Source of the DNA: an uncultured Centipeda sp.
GTDB lineage: Bacteria > Bacillota > Negativicutes > Selenomonadales > Selenomonadaceae
DNA length: 10,656 nt
Assembly: GCA_937925565.1 (NCBI GenBank)
Contig: CALALM010000407.1
Coordinates: 1-10,656 of the forward strand
Direction of reading: 5' to 3'
The notes beneath the pieces were generated by a model that searched no databases, was not told the origin of the DNA, and saw nothing but the letters and a program-made list of their open reading frames with translations. Of the stretch, positions 1 to 7,198 are shown one piece after another. Position 1 is the stretch's first letter; each line of letters begins with the position of its first letter. Position numbers and translations under genes: made by a program.

Positions 1-55
1 ATCTTCGTCAAGGACGGCAGTTCGATCAAGATGTACGAGCCGAGCTCGCCATCCT
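1..55. repeat. Terminal direct repeat, left copy (contig closure overlap)
   Basis: These 55 bases are identical to the last 55 bases of the window (10602-10656). The reading frame entering at base 1 is the same frame that runs off the right end, so joining the ends restores one uninterrupted gene. An exact 55-base overlap is what a de Bruijn assembler run with k=55 leaves at the ends of a circular path; that link to assembler settings is inference. The repeat lies inside a coding region, so it does not look like a transposon end or an attachment site. Confidence 0.95.
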
Positions 56-231
56 CTGCGGTCAGCGAGTTCAAGAGTGCGCTGCCGAGCGGCAGGTACA
101 CAGTCTATACGGGCAACAATGCCGTGCGGGACTACCTCGAGGAGTATGGCTACTACGACTACTACCATCAGGGTGTGGATATCGGTGGAGGAGCGCGTGC
201 CTACGAGTTTACCGCCTGGGAGAAGATGTGA
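1..231 (+). CDS. Small exported protein, 3' part (continues from 10464-10601 across the circle junction)
   Basis: This is the C-terminal 76 residues of a 122-residue protein whose start lies at 10464 near the right end. The frame is open from base 1 and stops at TGA 229-231. The segment follows the signal peptide and about 20 mature residues encoded on the other side of the junction. It is polar, with a serine/proline patch (residues 59-66 of the full protein) and a tyrosine cluster at residues 91, 95, 97, 98, 100 and 101. A glycine-rich stretch precedes the C-terminus, which ends in Trp-Glu-Lys-Met. There is no cysteine, membrane segment or catalytic motif that I recognise. An internal ATG at 31 lacks a good ribosome binding site and is unlikely to be a start. 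A terminator follows about 36 bases after the stop, so the gene is probably monocistronic. I do not recognise the family. Confidence 0.85.
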   Translation: MFVKDGSSIKMYEPSSPSSAVSEFKSALPSGRYTVYTGNNAVRDYLEEYGYYDYYHQGVDIGGGARAYEFTAWEKM

Positions 232-267
232 TCGGAAGACGGTCTGAGAGGGGGCCCCGATAGGGGC

Positions 268-326
268 GAAAAAAGCGGCTACTGTTATGAAGGTTTTCCC
301 TTCGTATACAGCAGCCGCTTCTTTTT
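268..326 (+). terminator. Intrinsic terminator after the small exported protein gene (T1)
   Basis: Left arm 273-293 (starting AAGCGGCT, ending GAAGG) pairs with right arm 299-320 (starting CCTTCGTA, ending AGCCGCTT). The pairing has one mismatch, one wobble and one bulged base. The loop is 294-298 and a T run lies at 322-326. The right arm carries CTTCGTA at 300-306, the heptamer shared by all four terminators here. The hairpin ends transcription from the junction-spanning gene and insulates the downstream lipoprotein operon. Confidence 0.85.
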
Positions 327-404
327 ATCAGCGATTCCTTGGAAAAATTTTTTGAACTGTTACGAGATGGAAAAAAGAGGAAATGATAGTGGAAGGACGA
401 ATCT

Positions 405-433
405 TTGACGATAACAGGAAGTGCCGATAAATT
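405..433 (+). promoter_or_regulatory. Candidate sigma-70 type promoter for the lipoprotein operon
   Basis: TTGACG at 405-410 is a good -35 match. A 17-base spacer leads to TAAATT at 428-433, a weak -10 (GATAAA at 426-431 is an alternative with a 15-base spacer). The start point would fall near 440, giving a leader of roughly 40 bases before the ATG at 478. The proposed -10 lies inside the palindrome at 417-447, so a protein bound there would block polymerase. The -10 is not strong, so the exact placement is uncertain. Confidence 0.5.
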
Positions 434-447
434 TTATCGGCACTTCC
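417..447. promoter_or_regulatory. Perfect 31-bp palindrome, likely operator
   Basis: The arm GGAAGTGCCGATAAA (417-431) is repeated perfectly inverted at 433-447 around a single central base at 432. There is no usable RNA loop at the centre and no T run follows on either strand, so it is not a good intrinsic terminator. It overlaps the candidate -10 and start point of the lipoprotein operon, which fits a repressor operator read as DNA. I cannot name the regulator from the motif. An alternative is a leader hairpin, if transcription starts upstream of it. Confidence 0.65.
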
Positions 448-477
448 AAAAGAGTTTTGCGGAACAGGAGGTGTACG

Positions 478-2013
478 ATGAAACGATTGCTTTTGTTTGC
501 CCTATGCGCGCTTATACTGCTCGTTTCCGGCTGCGGGGAGAAGCGGTCTGCGGAGGTGCCCGGCTCACAGATGGTCTACGGCTCGCACGACTATGAACGG
601 ATCAACCCGTTGCACGACGCGTATGGGGAGATCGACCCGCTGCTCTTTGACGGACTCATGCGTCGTGACGGCACGGGGGCGACGGTTCCTGCGCTCGCGG
701 AGTCGTGGGCGTATGATGCGGCGACGCACACCTATACCTTTCATCTCCGTGCGGGTGTGACGTGGCACGATGGGGAACCCCTTTGTCCGGACGATGTGAA
801 GTTCACCATCGAGGCGATTCTCGACCCGAAAAATAGATCCCTACAGCGCCCGTATTTCGAGGATGTGCGCGAGATCACTGCGGTGGATGAGCGAACCGTG
901 CGCATCCGTCTTGCCGCGCATAACGAGGCGTTCCTCGACTATATGACGCAGCCCATTCTGCCGGCGCACCTCTTGGCGGGCAAGGATCTCACGAAAACGG
1001 GATTCTTTCGCCATCCGATCGGGACGGGACCGTACAGAATCGAGAGTTGGGAGGCGGGCAAGAAAATTGTCCTCGTGCGGAATGAGCACTACTATCGCGG
1101 TGCGCCAAAGATCGAGCGCGTCATCTTTCGCGTGACGGCGAATGACGACGACGAGGCGGCAGGACTCGCGGACGGGAAGATCGACATGGCGCGCCTCACT
1201 CCGAAAAATGCCGACGCCTTTGCCGGAAAGAGCGGCTTTCGCTACTATGACATGAAGACGACGGACTACCGTGCCATCCTGTATAACTTCAAACATCCCT
1301 ACTGGCAGCGGAACCGTGACCTCATTCCTGCAATCTCCTGTGCCGTCGACCGAGAGGCGATTGTCCGCGATGTCCTGTTCGGACAGGGGATTCCGGCGTA
1401 CGGCCCCTTGCAGAGGAATCGTTACAACAACCCGAACATCGAGCACTATGACTACAACCCGGCGAAGGCACGGGCGCTGCTTGAGGCGGCAGGCTGCACG
1501 ATGGGGGCGCAGGGGTACTACGAGCGCGGCGGAGAGGAAGTCGGATTCGTCCTGTCCGTGCAAAATGACCGATTCGGACGGTTTGAAATCGTGAAGGCAG
1601 TAGCGGAGCAGCTGAATGCGGTCGGCATTCACTGCACCGTTGAGCAGCCGGCGCAGGTGGACTGGGATGGGCAGATGGCGTATCTCATCGGCTGGGGCAG
1701 CACGCTCGACGCAGATGCACACATATACAAGGTGTTCGGAACGAAGCAGGTCGCCAACGAGGGACACTATGCGAACCCGCGCGTGGACGCCTATCTCACG
1801 GCGGCGCGGCAGACGAGCGATCCTACCGAGCGCATGCGCCTGTACGGACTCTTTCAGGAGGAGCTGGCAAAGGATCCGCCGTATACCTTCCTCTGCTACG
1901 TCGATTCCATCTATGTGACAAATACGCGCATTCACGGCATCACCGAGGATATGTTGCTCGGACATCGTGGCAGCGGGATCTTCTGGAACGTCAACGAGTG
2001 GACGGTGGACTAG
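478..2013 (+). CDS. Family 5 (peptide/nickel-type) ABC transporter solute-binding lipoprotein
   Basis: This 511-residue protein captures substrate outside the membrane for an ABC importer of the Dpp/Opp/Nik type. The N-terminus has a Lys-Arg, a hydrophobic stretch and the lipobox Val-Ser-Gly-Cys with Cys19, so the mature protein should be lipid-anchored. The body shows family 5 hallmarks: an early segment ending in PALAESW, then the region of the TFHLRAGVTWHDG motif, GTGPYR in the middle, and a late GHYANPRVDAYL segment where this family has its conserved G-Y-x-N-x-x-V/F-D-x-L motif. Length is typical. I chose ATG 478 because it follows AGGAGG (467-472) at five bases and begins the signal sequence; an upstream in-frame GTG at 421 lies inside the palindrome. 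No permease or ATPase gene is present, so it is an orphan binding protein here. Whether it binds peptides, nickel chelates or something else cannot be read from the sequence. Confidence 0.9.
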   Translation: MKRLLLFALCALILLVSGCGEKRSAEVPGSQMVYGSHDYERINPLHDAYGEIDPLLFDGLMRRDGTGATVPALAESWAYDAATHTYTFHLRAGVTWHDGEPLCPDDVKFTIEAILDPKNRSLQRPYFEDVREITAVDERTVRIRLAAHNEAFLDYMTQPILPAHLLAGKDLTKTGFFRHPIGTGPYRIESWEAGKKIVLVRNEHYYRGAPKIERVIFRVTANDDDEAAGLADGKIDMARLTPKNADAFAGKSGFRYYDMKTTDYRAILYNFKHPYWQRNRDLIPAISCAVDREAIVRDVLFGQGIPAYGPLQRNRYNNPNIEHYDYNPAKARALLEAAGCTMGAQGYYERGGEEVGFVLSVQNDRFGRFEIVKAVAEQLNAVGIHCTVEQPAQVDWDGQMAYLIGWGSTLDADAHIYKVFGTKQVANEGHYANPRVDAYLTAARQTSDPTERMRLYGLFQEELAKDPPYTFLCYVDSIYVTNTRIHGITEDMLLGHRGSGIFWNVNEWTVD

Positions 2014-2028
2014 GATAGGAGGTTCATC

Positions 2029-2463
2029 ATGAAAAGGTTATGTATGCTCATGGGGAGTGCGCTGTTCGCACTTTCGGTGCACGGCGTCGGGACGGCTGCC
2101 GATGCAGAGATGTGGCAGCCTGGGCGAGACGTGCAACGGGAAGCGGTAATGCCGGCGGAACGCGTGCAGAGCGCGGATGAGATCGCCGTGCAGATGGCGT
2201 GGCTGCAGGGTGATTGGTACGCCGAGGACGGCACAAAATGCCTGGAGGTTCTCGGCAACGCCATCAACGGGCAGGAGGTCGTTTCCTACAATGCTCTCGC
2301 CGACGGCCCCGGTATGGGGCTGCACGTCCTGTGGACAGAGACGGGCGGCGAAATGCAGGAATGGTCAATCGCGTTTGAGCACCGGGATGACAGCGGGCAG
2401 GAAATCTCCATCCGCGTGAACGACGGCGAACCTCTCCAACGGGATTGGTCGCAGAACGGCTGA
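2029..2463 (+). CDS. Small secreted protein of unknown function, co-transcribed with the binding lipoprotein
   Basis: This 144-residue protein starts 15 bases after the lipoprotein stop, behind AGGAGG, so the two form a tight operon. Residues 1-26 look like a signal peptide: Lys-Arg, a hydrophobic core and an Ala-Asp-Ala cleavage motif at 24-26. There is no lipobox, because the only N-terminal cysteine (Cys5) precedes the hydrophobic core. The mature part is acidic. It contains a LQGDWYAEDG segment near residue 63 and then alternating polar and hydrophobic stretches suggestive of a small beta-rich domain. A lipocalin-like or binding-accessory fold is only a guess. I do not recognise the family. 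Its position suggests a periplasmic partner of the binding protein. A terminator follows at once. Confidence 0.85.
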   Translation: MKRLCMLMGSALFALSVHGVGTAADAEMWQPGRDVQREAVMPAERVQSADEIAVQMAWLQGDWYAEDGTKCLEVLGNAINGQEVVSYNALADGPGMGLHVLWTETGGEMQEWSIAFEHRDDSGQEISIRVNDGEPLQRDWSQNG

Positions 2464-2468
2464 GGCAA

Positions 2469-2517
2469 AGAAAATGCTGCGGTACGAAGCAAATCGTATC
2501 GCAGCATTTTCTTTTTT
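2469..2517 (+). terminator. Intrinsic terminator of the lipoprotein operon (T2)
   Basis: Arms 2469-2487 and 2494-2512 pair over 19 bases with a single wobble around the loop AGCAAA. T runs follow the right arm (2507-2510 and 2512-2517). The left arm also begins with an A-rich run, so the hairpin could act in both directions. It carries TACGAAG at 2483-2489; here only the first five bases pair and the last two fall in the loop. Confidence 0.9.
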
Positions 2518-2596
2518 CGTGTGCCTTGCGGTTTGCAGGAGAAAAGCTGTGTGGAGGCGAATTTTACAGTGATATTATTCGATAGGAGGTGCCGGC

Positions 2597-3352
2597 GTGC
2601 TCGGAGTGGAACGGCGACAAAAGATCATGGAGAAGCTGCAGCTGGAGCAAAAGGTCTATGTCTCGGAGCTGAGCAAGCTCTTCGGTGTGACGGAGGAGAC
2701 GGTGCGCCGCGATCTCGAGAAACTTGAGGGAGAGAACCTCCTGCGCCGCAGCTATGGCGGGGCAACGCTCGCCGAGCACACGAGCGAGGATCTCTCCTTT
2801 ATACGGCGCAGCGCGGTCAACAGTGCGGGTAAGGAGGCGATTGCGCAGAAGGCGGCACGTCTCATCCACGACGGCGATACGATCATGGTGGACTCGAGCA
2901 CGACGTGTATGGCACTCTTCAAGGTCTTGCAGAACAAGAAAGACCTCACGATTATCACGAACTCGATCCGGCTCATCCATCGCTTCTTGAATGCACCGTT
3001 TAAGTTCATCTCGACAGGCGGCACACTGCGTCAGAATTCGGGAGCACTGACGGGGGCGGTTGCGTGTGATACGCTCCGCAGGTACTTCGTCGACCGTGCA
3101 GTAATCAGCTGCAAGGGACTGGATCAGACGAAGGGGATCATGGAGTCGAACGAGGAGGAGAGTGTCATCAAGCAGGTCATGATCGCGCAGGCGAAAGAGA
3201 CCATGCTGCTCGCCGATCACTCCAAGTTCGGTCGTACTGCATTCACGCAGACGTGTAACATTGCACGGGTCGCGACGATTGTCACAGATCGCCCTCCTGA
3301 TGCGGGGTGGCAGACATTTATCGCGGAGAAAGGCATCGAGCTGGTTGACTGA
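2597..3352 (+). CDS. DeoR-family transcriptional regulator, likely rhamnose operon repressor
   Basis: This 251-residue protein is a typical DeoR-family sugar regulator. A winged helix-turn-helix occupies about residues 4-58, with the recognition region VSELSKLFGVTEETVRRDLEKLE at 22-44 split by the Gly30 turn, followed by the family motif Tyr-Gly-Gly-Ala at 53-56. The sensor domain covers about residues 75-235 and includes DSSTTC and STGGTLR, which bind a phosphorylated sugar in this fold. The start is GTG 2597, seven bases after AGGAGG (2584-2589); no better ATG exists. The gene points towards the rhamnose operon and sits at its distal end. By analogy with RhaR of Bacillus subtilis, also DeoR-type, it probably represses the rha promoter and responds to a rhamnose catabolite such as L-rhamnulose 1-phosphate. 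That assignment rests on location and family. I see no convincing promoter at 2518-2596. Confidence 0.9.
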   Translation: MLGVERRQKIMEKLQLEQKVYVSELSKLFGVTEETVRRDLEKLEGENLLRRSYGGATLAEHTSEDLSFIRRSAVNSAGKEAIAQKAARLIHDGDTIMVDSSTTCMALFKVLQNKKDLTIITNSIRLIHRFLNAPFKFISTGGTLRQNSGALTGAVACDTLRRYFVDRAVISCKGLDQTKGIMESNEEESVIKQVMIAQAKETMLLADHSKFGRTAFTQTCNIARVATIVTDRPPDAGWQTFIAEKGIELVD

Positions 3353-3360
3353 ACACAAAG

Positions 3361-3405
3361 ACGGGGCGTTGTACGAAGTTTTACGCTTTGTACAACGCCC
3401 CGTTT
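3361..3405. terminator. Shared terminator between the convergent regulator and rha operon (T3)
   Basis: Arm 3361-3378 (ending GTACGAAG) pairs with 3386-3403 (starting CTTTGTAC) with one G-T wobble, around a seven-base loop at 3379-3385. It sits 8 bases after the regulator stop and 12 bases beyond the rhaM stop on the other strand, so it can serve both transcripts. The T tract is short on both strands (TTT at 3403-3405; CTTTGTGT on the minus side). TACGAAG occurs at 3372-3378. Confidence 0.8.
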
Positions 3406-3417
3406 CTATGTAATTTG

Positions 3418-3735
3418 TTAGGATAGGAAGAAGACCTGCTCCATGCGCGGCTGTGCGCCGGTGACGGGATCGAGCTCCATGACCATGACATCCTTCATGT
3501 ACTCGTTCCAGCGGTCGACGACCGCACTTTTTGCTTGGTATTCCTCGGCGTAGGCAACGCCCTTTTCACACTCAAAGTAGCCGAAGAGTTCGTTGCCCGT
3601 ATTCCATATCGTGTAGTTCGAGATGCCCGCCTCCTTCAGCACCTCTTTCAGTTCCGGCCAGATGGTGTCATGCCGCCGCCGATACTCGGCGAGCATACCG
3701 TCCTTTACCGTGGCCTTCCATGCGAATCGTTCCAT
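3418..3735 (-). CDS. rhaM: L-rhamnose mutarotase
   Basis: This 105-residue enzyme interconverts the alpha and beta anomers of L-rhamnose in the cytoplasm, so that RhaA receives its preferred anomer. It matches the E. coli RhaM/YiiL family in length (104) and in the hallmark segment RRHDTIWPEL at 20-29. The residues implicated in the active site of YiiL have equivalents at Tyr18, His22, Tyr41 and Trp76. I prefer ATG 3735, seven bases after AGGAG in the end of the transporter gene; a GTG at 3738 is possible but too close to that site. The ATG shares one base with the transporter stop codon (TGATG), so translation is probably coupled. It is the last gene of the operon, followed by T3. Confidence 0.95.
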   Translation of the reverse strand: MERFAWKATVKDGMLAEYRRRHDTIWPELKEVLKEAGISNYTIWNTGNELFGYFECEKGVAYAEEYQAKSAVVDRWNEYMKDVMVMELDPVTGAQPRMEQVFFLS

Positions 3736-5069
3736 CACTTTGCTCCTGCACGCGTGGCGGGATCAACCAGCCAGCCGTTCTCATCCACCTCGTCGCCATA
3801 ACGCTCGGCTGTGATCTCGTCGAGCGTCTTGCCGCGGTCGTCCGCACCGAAGAACGTGCCCGCAATCCAGCTGACGACGCAGAAGCCGACCATGAGAACT
3901 GCGGCGGTCTGGAAGCCGAGCAGTTCCATGATGATGGGGACGGCGAATCCCCAGACGGCTGCGGCAAAGCGTGTGATGAAGAAGGTGAGTCCCTGTGCTG
4001 TCGCGCGGTAACGGACGGGGAAGAGTTCGGAGCTCCACAGCTGATAGAACTGCTGCTGCATGGAGAAGCCCCATACGATCGTGAAGAAGAAGAGCATCCA
4101 TGTCTGGAGCATATCGGGCGGAAGCACCCAGACGAGCCAGCTGATGACACCGAGACCGGAGAAGATCGCAAAGATCTTGCGGCGGTTGAAGCGGTCTGCC
4201 GTATACATAAAAATGATGGTCGTGAGGATACAGACGGCGAAGTTCAGTGAGGTGAGGAAGAGCCCCATCGAATTGCTGAGGTTGCCGACGTGCTCATAGA
4301 CATACGGCATGAAGAAGCCGTTCGTACTTGCGGCGAGGTTCCACATGGCATAGACGCCGCAGCACATGACGACGGTGCGCAGGGATGTGCCGCGCAGGAT
4401 GTCGGCGTAGGTCGCCTTGCGCTCTGTGATGCCCTGTGCGGCGAGCTCCTGCTCGCGCTCCTTTGCTGCCGTCCACTCGGCAGACTCGGGCATCTTGAGC
4501 CGCTGGTACCAGATCCATGCAGCGACAACGATGAGATGTGCGAAGATGAGGCGGTTGCCGAGCAGCCCGAACATCTCGTTCATCGGGATGGAGGCGGCAA
4601 ACACGACGACAGGGCCGAGCATCCACGCAATCTGCGCCGAGCCGCAGTGTTTCGCACGATCCTTCGACGGTGCCTCCTCTGCGATAAATGTCCATGAGGC
4701 GACAACGTCCGCGCCGACCGTGAGGCCAACGACGACGTAGCCGAGCAGGAACATCGGATAGTTCGTCGCAAAGCAGATGATGGCGACGCCGATCATGTAG
4801 ATGAGCAGTGCCCAGTTGTAGACGAATTTACGCCCGTACTTGTCGCAGATCCTGCCGCCGATGAGTGCGCCGAGTGCCGCGCCGCCCGTGTTTGACGAGA
4901 GTGCGGCGAGAAGCCCCATCTGTACGCTGCTCATGCCGAGATAGTCTGCCCACATACTGAGACCGGAGGCACCGGCGACAATGGAGCCGGCATCAATGTA
5001 GCTGATGAGGCCGGCGATCAGCGTCTTTTTCCAAGCGGACATGTGCATGTCCTGTTTTACTCCAAGCAT
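3735..5069 (-). CDS. MFS sugar transporter, likely L-rhamnose permease
   Basis: This 444-residue membrane protein has about twelve hydrophobic segments. The MFS signatures are at the expected places. RICDKYGRK lies between segments 2 and 3, and ADRFNRRK lies between segments 8 and 9 in the second half. A PSKDRAK loop follows segment 4, and a charged central loop separates the halves at about 190-225. The protein belongs with MFS sugar porters, not with RhaT of E. coli (DMT superfamily) or the rhizobial rhamnose ABC system. Rhamnose as substrate is inferred from its place between rhaD and rhaM. ATG 5069 is seven bases after AGGTGG. A 50-base gap separates it from rhaD, the longest inside this operon. 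Its stop overlaps the rhaM start. Confidence 0.88.
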   Translation of the reverse strand: MLGVKQDMHMSAWKKTLIAGLISYIDAGSIVAGASGLSMWADYLGMSSVQMGLLAALSSNTGGAALGALIGGRICDKYGRKFVYNWALLIYMIGVAIICFATNYPMFLLGYVVVGLTVGADVVASWTFIAEEAPSKDRAKHCGSAQIAWMLGPVVVFAASIPMNEMFGLLGNRLIFAHLIVVAAWIWYQRLKMPESAEWTAAKEREQELAAQGITERKATYADILRGTSLRTVVMCCGVYAMWNLAASTNGFFMPYVYEHVGNLSNSMGLFLTSLNFAVCILTTIIFMYTADRFNRRKIFAIFSGLGVISWLVWVLPPDMLQTWMLFFFTIVWGFSMQQQFYQLWSSELFPVRYRATAQGLTFFITRFAAAVWGFAVPIIMELLGFQTAAVLMVGFCVVSWIAGTFFGADDRGKTLDEITAERYGDEVDENGWLVDPATRAGAK

Positions 5070-5119
5070 AGGAGTTCCACCTTTCCGCTGCTGTGCAGCT
5101 GTGTTTTAGGGAATACGGG

Positions 5120-5938
5120 TCAGTCCAGAAACGCCGTGTTGAGGTCGATCTTGAAATCCTTTGCGAGCTGCAGGAAACCCTCCTTTGGAATGGTCTGCCG
5201 CTTGCCGCCCATCGAGAGCACCTTGACACAGATCTCAGATGCCTTTTCCACCGTATCCATTAGTCCGAATGCCTCGTCGAAATCGTCTCCGCAGACGAAG
5301 AGCCCATGATGTGCCCAGACGATGGCGCGGTACTTCTCCAGAAGGCGCACCGAGGCATCGGCAATCTCCTTGCCGCCCGGCACCATCCACGGAACGATGC
5401 CCAGACCCTCGGGGAAGATCACGGGATCCTCCGTCGCCATCTCCCACAGCTCGCGTGAGAATGCCTTGTCCTCGAGCGGGAGAACGAAGGTCAGCGCGAT
5501 GAGATTCGTCGGGTGCGCATGGTAGATCACGCGGTTCGTACCGTCCGAGAGGCGCTTCTTCAGTTCGTGCGCCGCGAGATGCGTGGGCAGCTCGCTCGTC
5601 GGGCGACCACCCTTCGTCAGTCCCCAGACAATGGCGTAGTTCTCACCGCGCTCGTCCACGCGGATGACGGCGGCGTTCTCCTCGGGTGCGAGCTCCACAT
5701 TTCGCATATACTTGCCGCTGCCCGTGACGAGGAAGTATTCGTCTGCCAGTTCCGGCACCGTGTTGCCGATCGGCAGCCACTCCGTCGGGGCGTGCAGAGA
5801 GTCCTCTGCTACCGCAATCTCCTCCGCGCGGATGCGGTAGGAGAGGTTGCCGCCGTTGCGCTCATGCCAGCCCTTGCGGAACGCGTCCGCCGTGAGCCGG
5901 ACAAAGCCCTGTAAAAAGTCCGACTGCTTGATATCCAT
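5120..5938 (-). CDS. rhaD: L-rhamnulose-1-phosphate aldolase
   Basis: This zinc-dependent class II aldolase splits L-rhamnulose 1-phosphate into dihydroxyacetone phosphate and L-lactaldehyde. At 272 residues it is close to E. coli RhaD (274) and aligns along its length. Shared segments include HERNGGNLSYR near 25-35, FLVTGSGKYMRNV at 69-81, VWGLT, TSELPTH and PWMVPG. The zinc ligands correspond to His140, His142 and His211, and the catalytic glutamate to Glu116. The start is ATG 5938 behind a GGAAGGGA element; the upstream GTG at 5953 has no better site. The gap from the rhaA stop to this start is 27 bases. Gene and key residues look intact. Confidence 0.96.
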   Translation of the reverse strand: MDIKQSDFLQGFVRLTADAFRKGWHERNGGNLSYRIRAEEIAVAEDSLHAPTEWLPIGNTVPELADEYFLVTGSGKYMRNVELAPEENAAVIRVDERGENYAIVWGLTKGGRPTSELPTHLAAHELKKRLSDGTNRVIYHAHPTNLIALTFVLPLEDKAFSRELWEMATEDPVIFPEGLGIVPWMVPGGKEIADASVRLLEKYRAIVWAHHGLFVCGDDFDEAFGLMDTVEKASEICVKVLSMGGKRQTIPKEGFLQLAKDFKIDLNTAFLD

Positions 5939-5965
5939 AGTATTCCCTTCCATTTGCTTCCGTGT

Positions 5966-7198
5966 TCAGCGCTTTGCCAGCACGTTCGACTCGTAGCGAC
6001 GAACCTCCGGCAGCCACGCACCGTCCTCCGGCACATTTGCACGGCGGCAGAACTCCGCCCAGATTACGCCGAACGGCAGCGTCTTGATCTCCTCGAGACC
6101 GACGAGCAGATCTGTGTAGTCCTGTGCCTCCTGCCACTTGCGCAGCTGATCGTTCGGGGAGAGCAGTCCGTAGAGCAGTGCCTTCTGCATATTGCGCATA
6201 CCGACAACCCACGCCGCGATGCGGTTGATGCTTGCGTCGAAGAAGTCCAGGCCGATGAACACGCGATGCAGCGCATCACACCGTACGAGTTCCGTTGCCA
6301 GCTCCTTGAGCTCGTCGTCCAGCTTGATCACATGGTCACTGTCCCAGCGCACGGGGCGGCTCACATGGAGGGCGACGTTCTCGTTGAAGATGAGCATGGA
6401 GGACAGTTTGTCCGAGACAACCTCGGTCGGATGATAGTGCCCCGTGTCGAGGAGGCACATGAGCCCATTCTTTGCCGCGTAGTTCATGTAGAACTCATGC
6501 GAGCCGACCGTGTAGGATTCTACGCCGATCCCGAACACCTTGCCCTCGATCGCATCCGCCATATGTGACTTGTCGAACTTCTCCGCAAAGATCGCATCGA
6601 GCGACTCCTTGAGACGCATACGCGGACCGAGACGGTCGCCGGGGACATCCTTTGTGCCGTCGGGGATCCACACGTTGTTCAGCGCGGTGATGCCGAGCTC
6701 TCTGCCGAAGTAGTCCGCAATGCGACGGCACGCCTTGCCGTGCGCGATCCAGAAATCGCGGATGTTCTTGTCAGGGTTCGAGAGCGTCAGATTGTCCGCT
6801 GCCTTCGGGTGCGAGAAGTATGTCGGATTGAAGTCGAGACCGATGCCCTCTGCGCGGGCGAAGTCGACCCATGCAGCAAAGTGCTTCGGCTCGAGTGCGT
6901 CGCGATCGACCTTTTCGTCTGTGATGCGGTAGGACGCGTGCAGATTGAGTTTGTGCTTGCCCGGGATGAGTGAGTACGCCTTACGGATGTCCGCCATCAG
7001 CTCATCGGCGTTGCGCGCGCGTCCGGGGTAGTTGCCCGTCGCCGCGATGCCGCCCGAGAGCGACTCTGCATCGAATCCGCGCACATCGTCGCCCTGCCAG
7101 CAGTGCATGGAAATGCGCACCTCGGCGAGTTTTTTCAGCGCAGCCTCCACATCGACTCCGATGGCGGCGTAGCGTTCGCTTGCATTCTTAAATTCCAT
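5966..7198 (-). CDS. rhaA: L-rhamnose isomerase
   Basis: This 410-residue cytoplasmic enzyme converts L-rhamnose to L-rhamnulose in a metal-dependent (zinc/manganese) xylose-isomerase-type barrel. The family motif MHCWQGDDV is at 31-39. By alignment with E. coli RhaA (419 residues, constant offset of 16), the metal ligands are Glu218, Asp251, His254, His278, Asp286, Asp288 and Asp318; all are present. They lie in [22 protein letters not shown] and [11 protein letters not shown]. The start is ATG 7198 after GGAGGGA; eight upstream in-frame codons lie inside rhaB and are disregarded. The gene overlaps the 3' end of rhaB by 11 bases, indicating coupled translation. Confidence 0.97.
   Translation of the reverse strand: MEFKNASERYAAIGVDVEAALKKLAEVRISMHCWQGDDVRGFDAESLSGGIAATGNYPGRARNADELMADIRKAYSLIPGKHKLNLHASYRITDEKVDRDALEPKHFAAWVDFARAEGIGLDFNPTYFSHPKAADNLTLSNPDKNIRDFWIAHGKACRRIADYFGRELGITALNNVWIPDGTKDVPGDRLGPRMRLKESLDAIFAEKFDKSHMADAIEGKVFGIGVESYTVGSHEFYMNYAAKNGLMCLLDTGHYHPTEVVSDKLSSMLIFNENVALHVSRPVRWDSDHVIKLDDELKELATELVRCDALHRVFIGLDFFDASINRIAAWVVGMRNMQKALLYGLLSPNDQLRKWQEAQDYTDLLVGLEEIKTLPFGVIWAEFCRRANVPEDGAWLPEVRRYESNVLAKR

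Noticed and set aside
417-447. The palindrome considered as an intrinsic terminator.
   Set aside because: It has a single central base, no T run on either strand, and lies at a promoter after T1 has already ended the upstream gene.
841-1965. A 374-codon open frame on the minus strand opposite the lipoprotein gene.
   Set aside because: It is a shadow produced by GC-rich codon use. There is no ribosome site or recognisable protein, and it is fully covered by a confident gene.
2564-3358. A 264-codon minus-strand open frame opposite the DeoR gene.
   Set aside because: The plus frame has an unmistakable DeoR family match and a ribosome site; the minus frame has neither.
3531-4250. A 239-codon plus-strand open frame opposite rhaM and the MFS gene.
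   Set aside because: It is low-complexity and charged, and it runs across two genes with conserved protein families on the other strand.
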